From a virus, in the IMG/VR virus record IMGVR_UViG_3300027747_000926, positions 1 to 55,448 of that record: a stretch of 55,448 nt of DNA. One strand, 5' to 3'. The stretch's first letter is position 1. Each line of letters starts with the position of its first letter. A model generated the notes under the pieces. It saw nothing but the letters and a program-made list of their open reading frames with translations, was not told the DNA's origin and ran no database searches. Made by a program: the position numbers and the translations under genes. Positions 35,079-42,614 of the stretch are shown in pieces.

Positions 35079-35414
35079 ATGTCTACTATCACTGCTAAAC
35101 CTGCTTCACCTGCTCAAATCAAACGTATTGGCTATGCCGTTGAGTATGGTCTCTTGCCTGCCGACTTTGTTGTTCCTGGCGATTCTTACGCTTGCTCAGG
35201 GATTATCGGCAACTTACCCGCTAGTAAGCGTGACAAACAAGCGTTGATTGACGCTGGTGGTTCTGTTAAACCCAAGATGACAGCACGTGAATGTGAACGT
35301 GCCATGTTGGTTATTAAGTCTGTGAATGCTATCGATGCTTCAGGTGTTAAATCTGAGGCTGTGATTGCAGCTATCCAAGAACTTCGTAAAGAGTTCTTCC
35401 GTAAGCAGTCTTAA
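35079..35414 (+). CDS. Early hypothetical protein
   Basis: 111 residues. STITAKPASPAQIKRIGYAV then ADFVVPGDSYACSGIIGNLP, PKMTARECERAMLVIKS and a helical C-terminus. The mix of small helices and a GDSYACSG loop suggests a compact alpha-helical domain; the PASPAQIKRI opening recalls small phage recombination/annealing accessory or antirestriction-type proteins but is not diagnostic. Good SD (AGGAGAATTACT). Confidence 0.72.
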   Translation: MSTITAKPASPAQIKRIGYAVEYGLLPADFVVPGDSYACSGIIGNLPASKRDKQALIDAGGSVKPKMTARECERAMLVIKSVNAIDASGVKSEAVIAAIQELRKEFFRKQS

Positions 35415-35724
35415 TACATAGGCAGGCATGAGGCTAACTACCTTGTGTCTGCCTAACCTTTTTTTATCAGGGTTACTGCGGTATCCGATCGGATGTTCTT
35501 TCCGTGCCTTACGACTGAGATTGCAGTGAACGGTCTGGCGGGTGTAACCAGGCCAGACGGTGAACCAATCTCAGGAAGTAATCCTGTTGTCTAGTTTCCC
35601 CGCGAATGAATAGGTAGCTCCCTAGCTGTAACGACATCCTCACTTGTGAGGTGGAGTGAAAGCGTATGGGGAGCAGCCAGTGAATGAGTGGGTTTATCCA
35701 GCTGTATATCAATCAGGAGGTGTT
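35415..35724 (+). ncRNA. Structured leader RNA, putative
   Basis: 310 bases with no convincing gene. CTGAGATTG (35515-35523) pairs perfectly with CAATCTCAG (35566-35574), enclosing a 7-bp stem GTCTGGC/GCCAGAC (35533-35539, 35552-35558) whose loop can close further by GGT/ACC. Near-identical AGTGAAC and GGTGAAC lie on either side as an internal loop. A second hairpin CCTCAC/GTGAGG lies at 35638-35651, and CCGATCGG at 35485-35492. Matches no RNA family I can name; could be a riboregulator or small RNA before the next coding cluster. Confidence 0.5.
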
Positions 35725-35901
35725 ATGTGTTTCCCTAAAGAGTATTACGCATTACTTAATGATCTCAGAGAGTCAGGTGAGATCAATATGTTTGCTGCTG
35801 GTCCTTACTTGCAGTCTGAGTTTGGATTAGATAAGCAAGAGGCCAAGCGTGTAGTTCTGCATTGGATGTCTACCTATAAACAACATCAGGAGGTTGCATG
35901 A
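35725..35901 (+). CDS. Early small protein
   Basis: 58 residues from ATG 35725 preceded by AGGAGG; a longer GTG start at 35656 is less likely. CFPKEYYALLNDLRESGEIN then MFAAGPYLQSEFGLDKQEAK and a C-terminal helix. The layout (FGLDKQEAKRVVLHWM) looks like a small helical DNA- or protein-binding domain. ATGA overlap with the next gene. Confidence 0.7.
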   Translation: MCFPKEYYALLNDLRESGEINMFAAGPYLQSEFGLDKQEAKRVVLHWMSTYKQHQEVA

Positions 35902-36110
35902 GAACTTATCAATGTTGTCAGGCTAAATTCTATCCTCTGGACTTTTGTAATACATACATCAGGCTAAAGGATTTGAAAGATCTCTTTGACTTCAAACGAG
36001 AGATCAACCCTAAGGGTTATGTCCTTTGGGTTAAGCGTTATCCATACGATCTGTTTAATGTATGTGCTGGCGGAACCTCTGTTCGCTACACGGTGAAGGA
36101 TCAATCATGA
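35898..36110 (+). CDS. Early small Cys-containing protein
   Basis: 70 residues: MRTYQCCQAKFYPLDFCNTY, then LKDLFDFKREINPKGYVLWV and FNVCAGGTSVRYTVKD. Four cysteines in a basic/aromatic domain. Overlaps both neighbours by ATGA. Function unknown. Confidence 0.68.
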   Translation: MRTYQCCQAKFYPLDFCNTYIRLKDLKDLFDFKREINPKGYVLWVKRYPYDLFNVCAGGTSVRYTVKDQS

Positions 36111-36199
36111 TCAATCAATACTTTAAACAATGCAGTATCTGCGGCAAGCCTGGTGTTAGCCGTTGTCATCAATGTTCTAAATACATAAGGAGTAATTAA
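36107..36199 (+). CDS. 30-residue zinc-knuckle microprotein
   Basis: MINQYFKQCSICGKPGVSRC then HQCSKYIRSN. CxxC-x8-CxxC spacing is a minimal zinc ribbon. It fills the gap exactly: ATG overlaps the upstream TGA (ATGA) and TAA overlaps the next ATG (TAATG). One of the smallest plausible zinc-binding phage proteins in this operon; partner unknown. Confidence 0.7.
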   Translation: MINQYFKQCSICGKPGVSRCHQCSKYIRSN

Positions 36200-36441
36200 T
36201 GCATCTTATCGAACATAAAGCAGTAGCCTGTTACCTATCTGACTGGAATCCAAAAGCTAGTTACGACCAGATCATTGATGCTTTGAGATCTAGCCCTCGT
36301 GAACATGGCTGGATTGATGCGCATGACATCAGCGTTTGGTATCCATTTGAGAACGAGTTCTTAGAAAAGGTAGCGGACTACATCGAGCAAGAGTTTTCAT
36401 CTCTTACTGTAATTTTTAACCATTTAAAGGAGCAGTCATGA
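36199..36441 (+). CDS. Early small acidic protein
   Basis: 80 residues: HLIEHKAVACYLSDWNPKAS then YDQIIDALRSSPREHGWIDA, DISVWYPFENEFLEKVADYI. Helical domain with conserved-looking Trp and aromatic residues. AAGGAG lies upstream, inside the previous gene. No family recognised. ATGA junction with the next gene. Confidence 0.7.
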   Translation: MHLIEHKAVACYLSDWNPKASYDQIIDALRSSPREHGWIDAHDISVWYPFENEFLEKVADYIEQEFSSLTVIFNHLKEQS

Positions 36442-36764
36442 ATCTATCTCAATTTACAGGTACTGAACAATGGTATCGCCATCCCTTTAGTAAGGTTACA
36501 TATACCGATGGGGTTAAGTACTTTGCTGATCAAGCGGGCGCCTATTGGTTTCTAGATATTGCTGTTTGCCTGCCAATGGAATTCCCTAACGAAAAGTTCT
36601 ACTCTGTTTGCCTTGATGTATCAGATGGTAAAGCTAAGCTCGTTGTCGATGATGGCAACGATAACGTACTCATGAATAAGGACATTGACTTTACTGACTG
36701 TCCCAATGGCGAGTACCGTTTCTTTCTAACCAATGATGTTTTGATGCTTACTTCGGAGTACTAA
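36438..36764 (+). CDS. DUF6876-like protein
   Basis: 108 residues. FTGTEQWYRHPFSKVTYTDG followed by VKYFADQAGAYWFLDIAVCL is the pattern I associate with DUF6876, found in phages, plasmids and integrative elements. A beta-rich C-terminus (DGKAKLVVDDGNDNVL) completes it. No known function. Embedded in a string of small coupled genes. Confidence 0.78.
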   Translation: MNLSQFTGTEQWYRHPFSKVTYTDGVKYFADQAGAYWFLDIAVCLPMEFPNEKFYSVCLDVSDGKAKLVVDDGNDNVLMNKDIDFTDCPNGEYRFFLTNDVLMLTSEY

Positions 36765-36766
36765 TC

Positions 36767-36940
36767 ATGTCTAAATTCAATGAAGACTTACTCGAAGAGT
36801 TGTACGAGCTAAAGACTTACATCCCTGTACCAGCTAGAGCTTTTGCTCTGGCATCAGAGGCTAAAGAAGATGACTACGAATGTATGTCTATCTCAGACGC
36901 CGCTGATTTAATCATTGCACTATCTCAAGTAAAGGAGTAA
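36767..36940 (+). CDS. Early microprotein
   Basis: 57 residues, strongly acidic: MSKFNEDLLEELYELKTYIP then EAKEDDYECMSISDAADLII. Two bases after the previous stop. A charged DNA-mimic-like composition is noted, but it is too short to infer a role. Confidence 0.65.
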   Translation: MSKFNEDLLEELYELKTYIPVPARAFALASEAKEDDYECMSISDAADLIIALSQVKE

Positions 36941-36942
36941 TC

Positions 36943-37176
36943 ATGCAACCCAGTATATTAGATCCCCGCTTTAAATATGTACCCTCAGCTAAGACCAATA
37001 TCGCTAAGACTTTTAAAAGAATCAAGCGCGAACTTGCGTCTAACTATATCAGCAATGTTGATAACGCTTCACAAATACACATATCTTCTGCAATGTTAGG
37101 TGCCGCAGATGAAGATGAACTTGTGGAGTGTCAGCGTTTGCTACGTGACGATATGTTTTTTAACTACCCTTACTAA
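36943..37176 (+). CDS. Early small protein
   Basis: 77 residues: MQPSILDPRFKYVPSAKTNI, AKTFKRIKRELASNYISNVD and an acidic C-terminal half. AAAGGAG lies upstream. The N-terminal segment resembles short phage peptides that follow RFKYxPS and then a basic helix. Function unknown. Confidence 0.68.
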   Translation: MQPSILDPRFKYVPSAKTNIAKTFKRIKRELASNYISNVDNASQIHISSAMLGAADEDELVECQRLLRDDMFFNYPY

Positions 37177-37184
37177 GGACAACC

Positions 37185-37517
37185 ATGAAACCTAAATTTA
37201 TTGCAGATTTAGAAACCCGCATTAATGAATCCATGAATAGCATTCGTGCTATCAAAGGAGAAAAGTTTGCGGCTGCTACCCACTGCTTATTTCGTGGAAC
37301 CCACGCCACATCCAACCTGAATCTCCTGCTAAGCCATTCTGACATTGATGCATCTATCCGTGCCAAGATGACTGACCAGTTGACCAGCTGCATGTCTACT
37401 CATATGAATCTGATCGTTAACCTTGGCGAGTTAAATGATGACGATGTTCTTGAGATGATGAACTGGGTTGATGTCCTACATAAACATGTTCATACCGCAA
37501 TGGAGGAGGCATTATGA
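37185..37517 (+). CDS. Early helical protein
   Basis: 110 residues, all helical: KPKFIADLETRINESMNSIR, then LLLSHSDIDASIRAKMTDQL and LNDDDVLEMMNWVDVLHKHV. Several Met/His-rich helices, no catalytic motif. AAGGACAACC upstream; ATGA overlap with the next gene. Confidence 0.7.
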   Translation: MKPKFIADLETRINESMNSIRAIKGEKFAAATHCLFRGTHATSNLNLLLSHSDIDASIRAKMTDQLTSCMSTHMNLIVNLGELNDDDVLEMMNWVDVLHKHVHTAMEEAL

Positions 37518-37834
37518 GTTGGCATAACGCTTTCGAACCCTGGGAAATTTATGAATTTACCTCTGAAGTAAATGAATTTATCAGATCATTTGGGTTTAAC
37601 ACCGTTGTTGACGATGACGGTGACTGTTCTTGGATTGCCTACATTGAAGATGAGAATGGCGATGACATCTACGACAGAGATAACGGTAGTGAATGGACAG
37701 AAATTGACCGGTATTTACCTGATGATTTGCTGGCCCTGCTAAACGCTGTTCAAGACTGGAGTAACCCAGCTAGTCGTATCTTTAAGAAACGAAAAACCGT
37801 AGTAGGTGCTATGGCTATCCTTCCCCTGCCTTAA
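37514..37834 (+). CDS. Early acidic protein
   Basis: 106 residues with a strongly acidic middle (VVDDDGDCSWIAYIEDENGD then DIYDRDNGSEWTEIDRYLPD) and a basic end (IFKKRKTVVGAMA). The acidic surface could mimic DNA or bind a basic partner. Last gene before the amidoligase leader. Confidence 0.7.
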   Translation: MSWHNAFEPWEIYEFTSEVNEFIRSFGFNTVVDDDGDCSWIAYIEDENGDDIYDRDNGSEWTEIDRYLPDDLLALLNAVQDWSNPASRIFKKRKTVVGAMAILPLP

Positions 37835-38003
37835 TCATGTCCATATATATCAGTAATGGTGATACATGTGCATAGTTAACGCTATTTTATTAGTAATAGT
37901 AACACAGTTGTTTGCTTTTAATAGTCATCAACCAACGTCTATCGCCTCTCTTTCCTTTAGGAAAGGCGATTGACTTTTCTTTTTCTCAACCTCAGGAGGT
38001 TTT
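37835..38003 (+). promoter_or_regulatory. Amidoligase-cassette leader
   Basis: 169 bases without a gene. TATCAG at 37848-37853 is followed by GTTAACGCTATTTTATTAG, a partial resemblance to the TATCAGTAGCGTTAATA element. Then comes the bulged hairpin at 37941-37970 and a strong SD (AGGAGGTTTT). I do not see a good sigma-70 promoter. Confidence 0.5.
37941..37970 (+). promoter_or_regulatory. Leader hairpin 3 (5' pyrimidine bulge)
   Basis: Outer stem ATCGCC/GGCGAT, 5' bulge TCTC, inner stem TTTCC/GGAAA, loop TTTA, then TGACTTTTCTTTTTC. Ends 33 bases before the amidoligase ATG. Confidence 0.68.
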
Positions 38004-39503
38004 ATGTCCAGTAAATTGTATTTTTATGCAAGAAAACGGGTGTATCGAGATGATATGGGTGGCAATGAGTTCGTCCGTATCCTCGTAAAGCGTGTCCTTA
38101 AATCAGTAGCTCGGTCTACTGGCGGTAGGATTCACACCAACCGTTGGCTCAGGTTAATCAATGAACTAGCAGCTGCTCACCCAACAGATGGTGAAGGTCA
38201 GAAGTTTATGGAAAACCTGACAGCCTATGTCATGTCATTTAAAAAGACTCATCCATTAACAGTGGTTCGGATGGCCTTGATGCTTGACATTATTAAAGGT
38301 CGTGTATTTACCCGTGAAAATGATTCGTTTGATTACGGCGCATTACTTCAGTCTCACTTAACCTTGTTTGAAACAGTCAATGATGTATCTTGGATTGATT
38401 CTGTTGGCGTAAAAATGGGCATAGATAGAGCTGGTTGCGGTCACTTTGCTATGGTAACTAACACGTTGTTTGGCGATGATGACAGCGTTACTGCTAGATC
38501 TACTGTATGTTCGCATTGTACAAACCAATTAATAGATGATGGCACTCGTCAAATGGCTAGTGATAGCACGCTAATACTATCTAAGTATGCAGTATCTTAT
38601 CTAGATCCAAGCAATCATATACGTATCGCTGATCGACGCAGGGATTACCTTCGTCAGTTAGATGATGGCCGCTGGGTTCACATTGACTGGACTCCATATC
38701 GCGGCCTGGTTGCTGGCTACCACAGTAGCAAGTCTAAAGGGTTTGACGTCATTGATAGCCCTTGGTTTAGACAGAATCGCCGTGCCTTTGGTCTTGAGTT
38801 AGAAGTTCAGGTGACATCTGGCTCTGCAAACTTAGATGCAATGGCTGGCCGGGTTCATGATCTGTTTAATCCTAACGGTGCAGTTGGTGAGTACTGCTTC
38901 TTCGAGCGTGATGGTTCTATTGGTCATGGCTTTGAGATTGTTACTCAACCAGCAGGCATGGACATACACCGAGATAAGTTTGCATTGTTCTTAAACAATC
39001 CTGAAACTAAAAAAGGTATGCGTTCTCATGAAGGTGGTAGCTGTGGTTTGCACATACACGTAGGTAGACAGTACCTTACGCAAGCTCAGATCTTTAGAGT
39101 TCAATCCTTTCTCAACGATGTCAGAAACGAAGGGATTATTCGTATGATTGCCCGTCGTTATGGTGCTGGTTATTGCAGGGTTAAACCTGAGATGGCTAAG
39201 TTCACACCTTACAACAAGCAAAACGGAGATCGTTACGAGATGCTGAACATTCAGAACAGAGATACCGTTGAGTTTCGTATCTTCAGGGGTTCACTGCGTT
39301 ATGAATCTGTGATGGCAGCTCTTGAGTTCTGTAATGCGCTGCTTACTTTCTGTCAGCCAGGTGAGGTGTCATTCACCCAGTTCAATGCTGTTGGTTTTAA
39401 GACTTACATTCAGAGTCAATCAATGAAGCAAGACACTAAGTTCTTGCGTAGTTATTTACGCATGAGTGAAGACACCGACAACGAAAGGCAGGTTGCTGCA
39501 TGA
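38004..39503 (+). CDS. Amidoligase (COOH-NH2 ligase family)
   Basis: 499 residues. The C-terminal ~240 residues show amidoligase motifs in order: FGLELEVQ (262-269), ERDGSI (301-306) with GFEIVTQP (309-316), SCGLHIHVG (346-354), and RDTVEFRIFRGSL (419-431). These belong to the glutamine synthetase-like ATP-dependent COOH-NH2 ligases, which form an amide between a carboxylate and an amine. The N-terminal half is separate: helical, then a probable zinc site (CGH at 145-147, CSHC at 169-172). Substrates are unknown; peptide, peptidoglycan or nucleobase side chains are all possible. The next large gene is an amidotransferase, giving a natural ammonia-handling pair. Confidence 0.88.
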   Translation: MSSKLYFYARKRVYRDDMGGNEFVRILVKRVLKSVARSTGGRIHTNRWLRLINELAAAHPTDGEGQKFMENLTAYVMSFKKTHPLTVVRMALMLDIIKGRVFTRENDSFDYGALLQSHLTLFETVNDVSWIDSVGVKMGIDRAGCGHFAMVTNTLFGDDDSVTARSTVCSHCTNQLIDDGTRQMASDSTLILSKYAVSYLDPSNHIRIADRRRDYLRQLDDGRWVHIDWTPYRGLVAGYHSSKSKGFDVIDSPWFRQNRRAFGLELEVQVTSGSANLDAMAGRVHDLFNPNGAVGEYCFFERDGSIGHGFEIVTQPAGMDIHRDKFALFLNNPETKKGMRSHEGGSCGLHIHVGRQYLTQAQIFRVQSFLNDVRNEGIIRMIARRYGAGYCRVKPEMAKFTPYNKQNGDRYEMLNIQNRDTVEFRIFRGSLRYESVMAALEFCNALLTFCQPGEVSFTQFNAVGFKTYIQSQSMKQDTKFLRSYLRMSEDTDNERQVAA

Positions 39504-39610
39504 GTATCAGAACAGATGCAAAAGTTTGGACAAATCTCACCGAGGCTGAGGCTTCATCTCTCATCAGTTGTTTAGTGGCTAATCGTATTAGCTATGCTAT
39601 TTTAAATTAA
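39500..39610 (+). CDS. 36-residue peptide between ligase and amidotransferase
   Basis: MSIRTDAKVWTNLTEAEASS then LISCLVANRISYAILN. Its ATG overlaps the amidoligase stop (ATGA). Amphipathic with one Cys. A peptide encoded between a ligase and an amidotransferase could be a substrate or carrier, but that is speculative; it could also be a minor accessory subunit. Confidence 0.58.
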   Translation: MSIRTDAKVWTNLTEAEASSLISCLVANRISYAILN

Positions 39611-39624
39611 GAAAGGTAATAATT

Positions 39625-40656
39625 ATGTGTATATTAATTCACCATCCAGTAGGTTCTGTATTAACTGACGCTCACTTTGAGGACTTCTATGATCGTAATC
39701 CTGATGGTTTTGGCGCCATTGTTAACAACGCTCATGGTGTAAATGTCATCAAGCATGTCGGTACATTAGAAGAAGTTCAACAGTTATATCGTGACCACGT
39801 TATGGGTTTTGATGCGGTTATCCATATGCGCTGGCGTACTCACGGCGATGTCAATCTAGATAACTGCCACCCTTATGAGGTTGTTCCTGGCATGTGGATG
39901 TCTCACAATGGGATACTTAGTACGGGTAATGCAGCTGATCAAACTCGATCTGATACTTGGCATTACATTCAGAACTATCTGCGACCTTTGCTGCTAGAAA
40001 ATCCAGAGCTTATTCATATACCAGCATTTCAGGCTTATGTTGGTAGCCATATTGGTTACAACAATAAGTTTGGCTTTATGACAGAGGATGGTCGTAGCGT
40101 CATCATCAATCGCAGTGCTGGTATCGAGCATGAAGGTGTGTGGTTTTCTAATACCTATGCTTGGACTCCTCATAAGTTTGGCTACAGAACAGCGTATCAG
40201 TATGGTTCATCACCTAATTATGCTACGCAAACTACGTATGCCAAGCCTACCACCCAAGCTGGTTTTGACTTTACCAAGCCAGCCAAATACCAAAAGCCTA
40301 AAGCTAAATCCAAGACAGCTAAGAAAGCTACTACCAAGAAATCTATAGCCAATGCTATAGGAAAGATCAGTGAAGATTCTTACAAGAGAATCATTCGATC
40401 TTGCTTTAATGAGATTGAGTTGGATGGATTTCACGGCGCCTTGCGCTGGTGTACTGACAATCCAATGAAAGCTATGCACTTTATCTATAACGGTATGCCT
40501 AGCGAAAATCCTCAGGAAGTTTCTGACATGGTAAATGAGACGCCTGATTTAGCTGCCGACCACATCATGGAGATCTGGGATATGTATGGCGAGGACTTAG
40601 CTGAGATGGCTGGCATTCAACAATCTTTTACAGGAGTTAATTACTATGATATTTAA
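39625..40656 (+). CDS. Class II glutamine amidotransferase-like Ntn hydrolase
   Basis: 343 residues. Cys2 follows the initiator Met (MCILIHH), as required for the N-terminal nucleophile. NPDGFG (25-30), MRWRTHG (68-74), NCHPYE (80-85) and SHNGIL (93-98) match GATase class II active-site and glutamine-binding segments. It would release ammonia from glutamine or act as an amide hydrolase/transferase. A Lys-rich linker (about 220-245) leads to a C-terminal helical domain of ~100 residues. No synthase domain is fused, so the partner is probably the amidoligase upstream. AAAGG lies nine bases before the ATG. Confidence 0.87.
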   Translation: MCILIHHPVGSVLTDAHFEDFYDRNPDGFGAIVNNAHGVNVIKHVGTLEEVQQLYRDHVMGFDAVIHMRWRTHGDVNLDNCHPYEVVPGMWMSHNGILSTGNAADQTRSDTWHYIQNYLRPLLLENPELIHIPAFQAYVGSHIGYNNKFGFMTEDGRSVIINRSAGIEHEGVWFSNTYAWTPHKFGYRTAYQYGSSPNYATQTTYAKPTTQAGFDFTKPAKYQKPKAKSKTAKKATTKKSIANAIGKISEDSYKRIIRSCFNEIELDGFHGALRWCTDNPMKAMHFIYNGMPSENPQEVSDMVNETPDLAADHIMEIWDMYGEDLAEMAGIQQSFTGVNYYDI

Positions 40657-40975
40657 TCAGAGAATCAATCGTACCTTTGCTGAATTTAACGCAAACGACT
40701 ACGACTTTAATGAGTTCAAGCGTGCCTTGAATCTTTCAAGGTCAGGCACTGACATTACTCTGGGCTATTCTGACAAGGTATTTTTTCAAATACCAGACAG
40801 TGTATTTAGATGTCAGACAGATGATCAGCAAAGGGTACTTGGCATTTCAACCAGTAGCTTTATGAAGTTTGCTATGTATGCATACCTTCAAGAGCTGGGT
40901 AAGGTCAATGACTTTATGAACTATGCCAAGCGTCATGGCTACTCGGTTCGCAATACTGCAAGTAGTTTCTACTAA
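40646..40975 (+). CDS. Cassette protein, unknown
   Basis: 109 residues: NQRINRTFAEFNANDYDFNE then FKRALNLSRSGTDITLGYSD and a helical C-terminus (YLQELGKVNDFMNYAKRHGY). Overlaps the amidotransferase end by 11 bases with a good SD (CAGGAG). Small mixed alpha/beta protein that may be an accessory subunit of the cassette. Confidence 0.7.
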   Translation: MIFNQRINRTFAEFNANDYDFNEFKRALNLSRSGTDITLGYSDKVFFQIPDSVFRCQTDDQQRVLGISTSSFMKFAMYAYLQELGKVNDFMNYAKRHGYSVRNTASSFY

Positions 40976-41031
40976 ACCAATGGGGTTGGTATGCCTATGC
41001 GTATCAGCCCCGCTAATAAAGGAGTTGTTAT

Positions 41032-41202
41032 ATGTCTAAGTATAAATATTACCTCATAGAAAAAACCGTCTTACACGTAACGGTGGAAGCCAACGATCGT
41101 GATGAGGCAGATGAAAAGGTCGAAGGTATCTTGGAAGATGATCCCGACTGGGGTATGGGTGGCATGGAAGTTACCTATGAATTTGCGGGGGAGGAATCAT
41201 GA
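41032..41202 (+). CDS. Small acidic cassette protein
   Basis: 56 residues: MSKYKYYLIEKTVLHVTVEA, then NDRDEADEKVEGILEDDPDW. A short beta hairpin and one acidic helix in the style of small phage proteins with a (beta)VEAxDxDEAxE core. AAAGGAG upstream; ATGA overlap downstream. TATCAG lies at 41002-41007 in its leader. Confidence 0.68.
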   Translation: MSKYKYYLIEKTVLHVTVEANDRDEADEKVEGILEDDPDWGMGGMEVTYEFAGEES

Positions 41203-41465
41203 ACGCAATCGAAGATCATGTTGAAGTATTCCAACGTAGGAAAGGTATGAAGGTTTACCTTGACACCGTTGATAATGGAACTCATCAGTATATTCACCTA
41301 TGCTTTGATGATGACCTTAACGAAACCTGTGGTGGCTATGTTTCAATCAAGCTTGATGACGATGGAGTTATCGTGGATATCATTAATGAAGGGGATGTTC
41401 TTAGTTCATCTTGGGTATCATATGATGAATTACTACCGCCATCCATGAGAAAGGAGTCTGTATGA
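41199..41465 (+). CDS. Small acidic cassette protein
   Basis: 88 residues, beta-rich and acidic: KVYLDTVDNGTHQYIHLCFD, then VSIKLDDDGVIVDIINEGDV. Overlaps both neighbours by ATGA. No family recognised; its coupling to the cassette suggests shared expression. Confidence 0.68.
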   Translation: MNAIEDHVEVFQRRKGMKVYLDTVDNGTHQYIHLCFDDDLNETCGGYVSIKLDDDGVIVDIINEGDVLSSSWVSYDELLPPSMRKESV

Positions 41466-41737
41466 AATTTCTATTTATTCTTTTTGCATTGATCAGTCTG
41501 CAAGTTAACGCTAAAGCTATTGGAGAACTTCCCAATAACTCGGGTGGCAAGATCATATTTACTGATGATGTATGTCAGTACCACCCCGCTGCGAGAAGGG
41601 TTTATTCTTATAGCGGGACTGGTAATACTATGGAAGGATGCTGGTTTATCGAAGATGAAACAGTAGTTGTTCGCTACGAAGATATCAAGCAACCATATCG
41701 ATACCCTTTAAATAAAGTATTAACCCCATCTAAGTAA
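41462..41737 (+). CDS. Secreted small protein
   Basis: 91 residues. Residues 1-18 (MKFLFILFALISLQVNAKA) form a Sec signal peptide with a cleavage site near VNA-KA. The mature part is about 70 residues with two cysteines (likely one disulfide) and GGKIIFTDDVCQ / YSYSGTGNTMEGCWFIED, a pattern found in small exported phage and prophage proteins. It would act in the periplasm or envelope. Last gene of the rightward cassette. Confidence 0.78.
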   Translation: MKFLFILFALISLQVNAKAIGELPNNSGGKIIFTDDVCQYHPAARRVYSYSGTGNTMEGCWFIEDETVVVRYEDIKQPYRYPLNKVLTPSK

Positions 41738-41743
41738 CTAGTC

Positions 41744-42226
41744 CTATGCACTGTGCAAGTTTGGTTCCAGCCATTCCCACAGTGCATCCATCAATCTATC
41801 CTGTATCGGACTCAGGATCTCGGCTAACTCACCTCTGAGTTTCCACGCTTTGTTCGTGGATATGCCAGCTATCTTTGCAGAATCCCTGCTACTTCTCCCA
41901 AGCAATACATTTCTGAGTTGTACTTTATCTAAACCATATTTAGATAGGGTTCCCCTATGTTTTTTCACGATAAGATTGGCGGCCAGTTTTCGTTCCCGCA
42001 TATTTCCGTACACATAAAATGCATACAGCTGCAGATCCTCAGGTTGCCTTGTTAGAAAGTTAAAGATCATTCCTACCTGGGCATGCATGTCATATGAGGT
42101 CAGCCTATCGCTGGTACTTTGGTTGTCTATCTTGTTTGCAAGGTAGGTAGATGATGGCAAGCTAATCACATGACTGTGACGCATACGAAATGCAAATCTT
42201 AAGGCATGCTCAGGTGAGTTAAACAT
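41744..42226 (-). CDS. HTH regulator, antiterminator-like
   Basis: 160 residues. The C-terminal part has an HTH (SRDSAKIAGISTNKAWKLRG) preceded by KYGLDKVQLRNVLLG, all helical and basic. It is the last gene of the leftward replication operon. The position before late functions, and the size, recall Q-type antiterminators or late activators of temperate phages, but homology is not obvious. Confidence 0.62.
   Translation of the reverse strand: MFNSPEHALRFAFRMRHSHVISLPSSTYLANKIDNQSTSDRLTSYDMHAQVGMIFNFLTRQPEDLQLYAFYVYGNMRERKLAANLIVKKHRGTLSKYGLDKVQLRNVLLGRSSRDSAKIAGISTNKAWKLRGELAEILSPIQDRLMDALWEWLEPNLHSA
41746..41787. terminator. Long-loop hairpin at the convergent gene ends
   Basis: ATGCACTGTG (41746-41755) pairs perfectly with CACAGTGCAT (41778-41787). 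It follows the secreted-protein stop by nine bases and lies inside the 3' end of the HTH gene. It could stop or protect both converging transcripts; there is no T run. Confidence 0.55.
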
Positions 42227-42614
42227 TCCAATCTTCCTTGACTAAGTGTGCAAACAACTTCAGGGATATCTCAGATGTCCATTCATATTCATCCCCATAC
42301 CCCATTGTTACTACCGCCCTCCACTCTCTTCTGTCTTGTCTAAAGACGAGCGCGGGTCGTTTCGCATCGTTCCGTGCCTGAGTTAATGTCTGCTCCCAGA
42401 ATCTTTCCATGTCAGCAGGTTTAATCTCAGCATACCTTTTCACCTCAAGCGCCCAGTTACCTAAGCCTAGGATGTCATGTCCACCATCTCTGGTCTGGTC
42501 AAGGTTTCGGGTCAGTTCAGATGTCATCTCAGGTGGCAATAGCTTCTTGAGTTCATCGATTACTTCTCGCTCTCCAGCCTTACCCTTAGCTCTGCTATTG
42601 ATCTTGCCCATCAT
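42219..42614 (-). CDS. PD-(D/E)XK nuclease, Holliday-junction-resolvase-like
   Basis: 131 residues. KGKAGEREVIDELKKLLP then RDGGHDILGLGNWALEVKRY gives the fold's Glu and the D-x(n)-ExK active site. This small resolvase-like enzyme would process branched recombination or replication intermediates before packaging. ATGA overlap with the gene before and an 8-base overlap with the HTH gene. Confidence 0.82.
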   Translation of the reverse strand: MMGKINSRAKGKAGEREVIDELKKLLPPEMTSELTRNLDQTRDGGHDILGLGNWALEVKRYAEIKPADMERFWEQTLTQARNDAKRPALVFRQDRREWRAVVTMGYGDEYEWTSEISLKLFAHLVKEDWNV

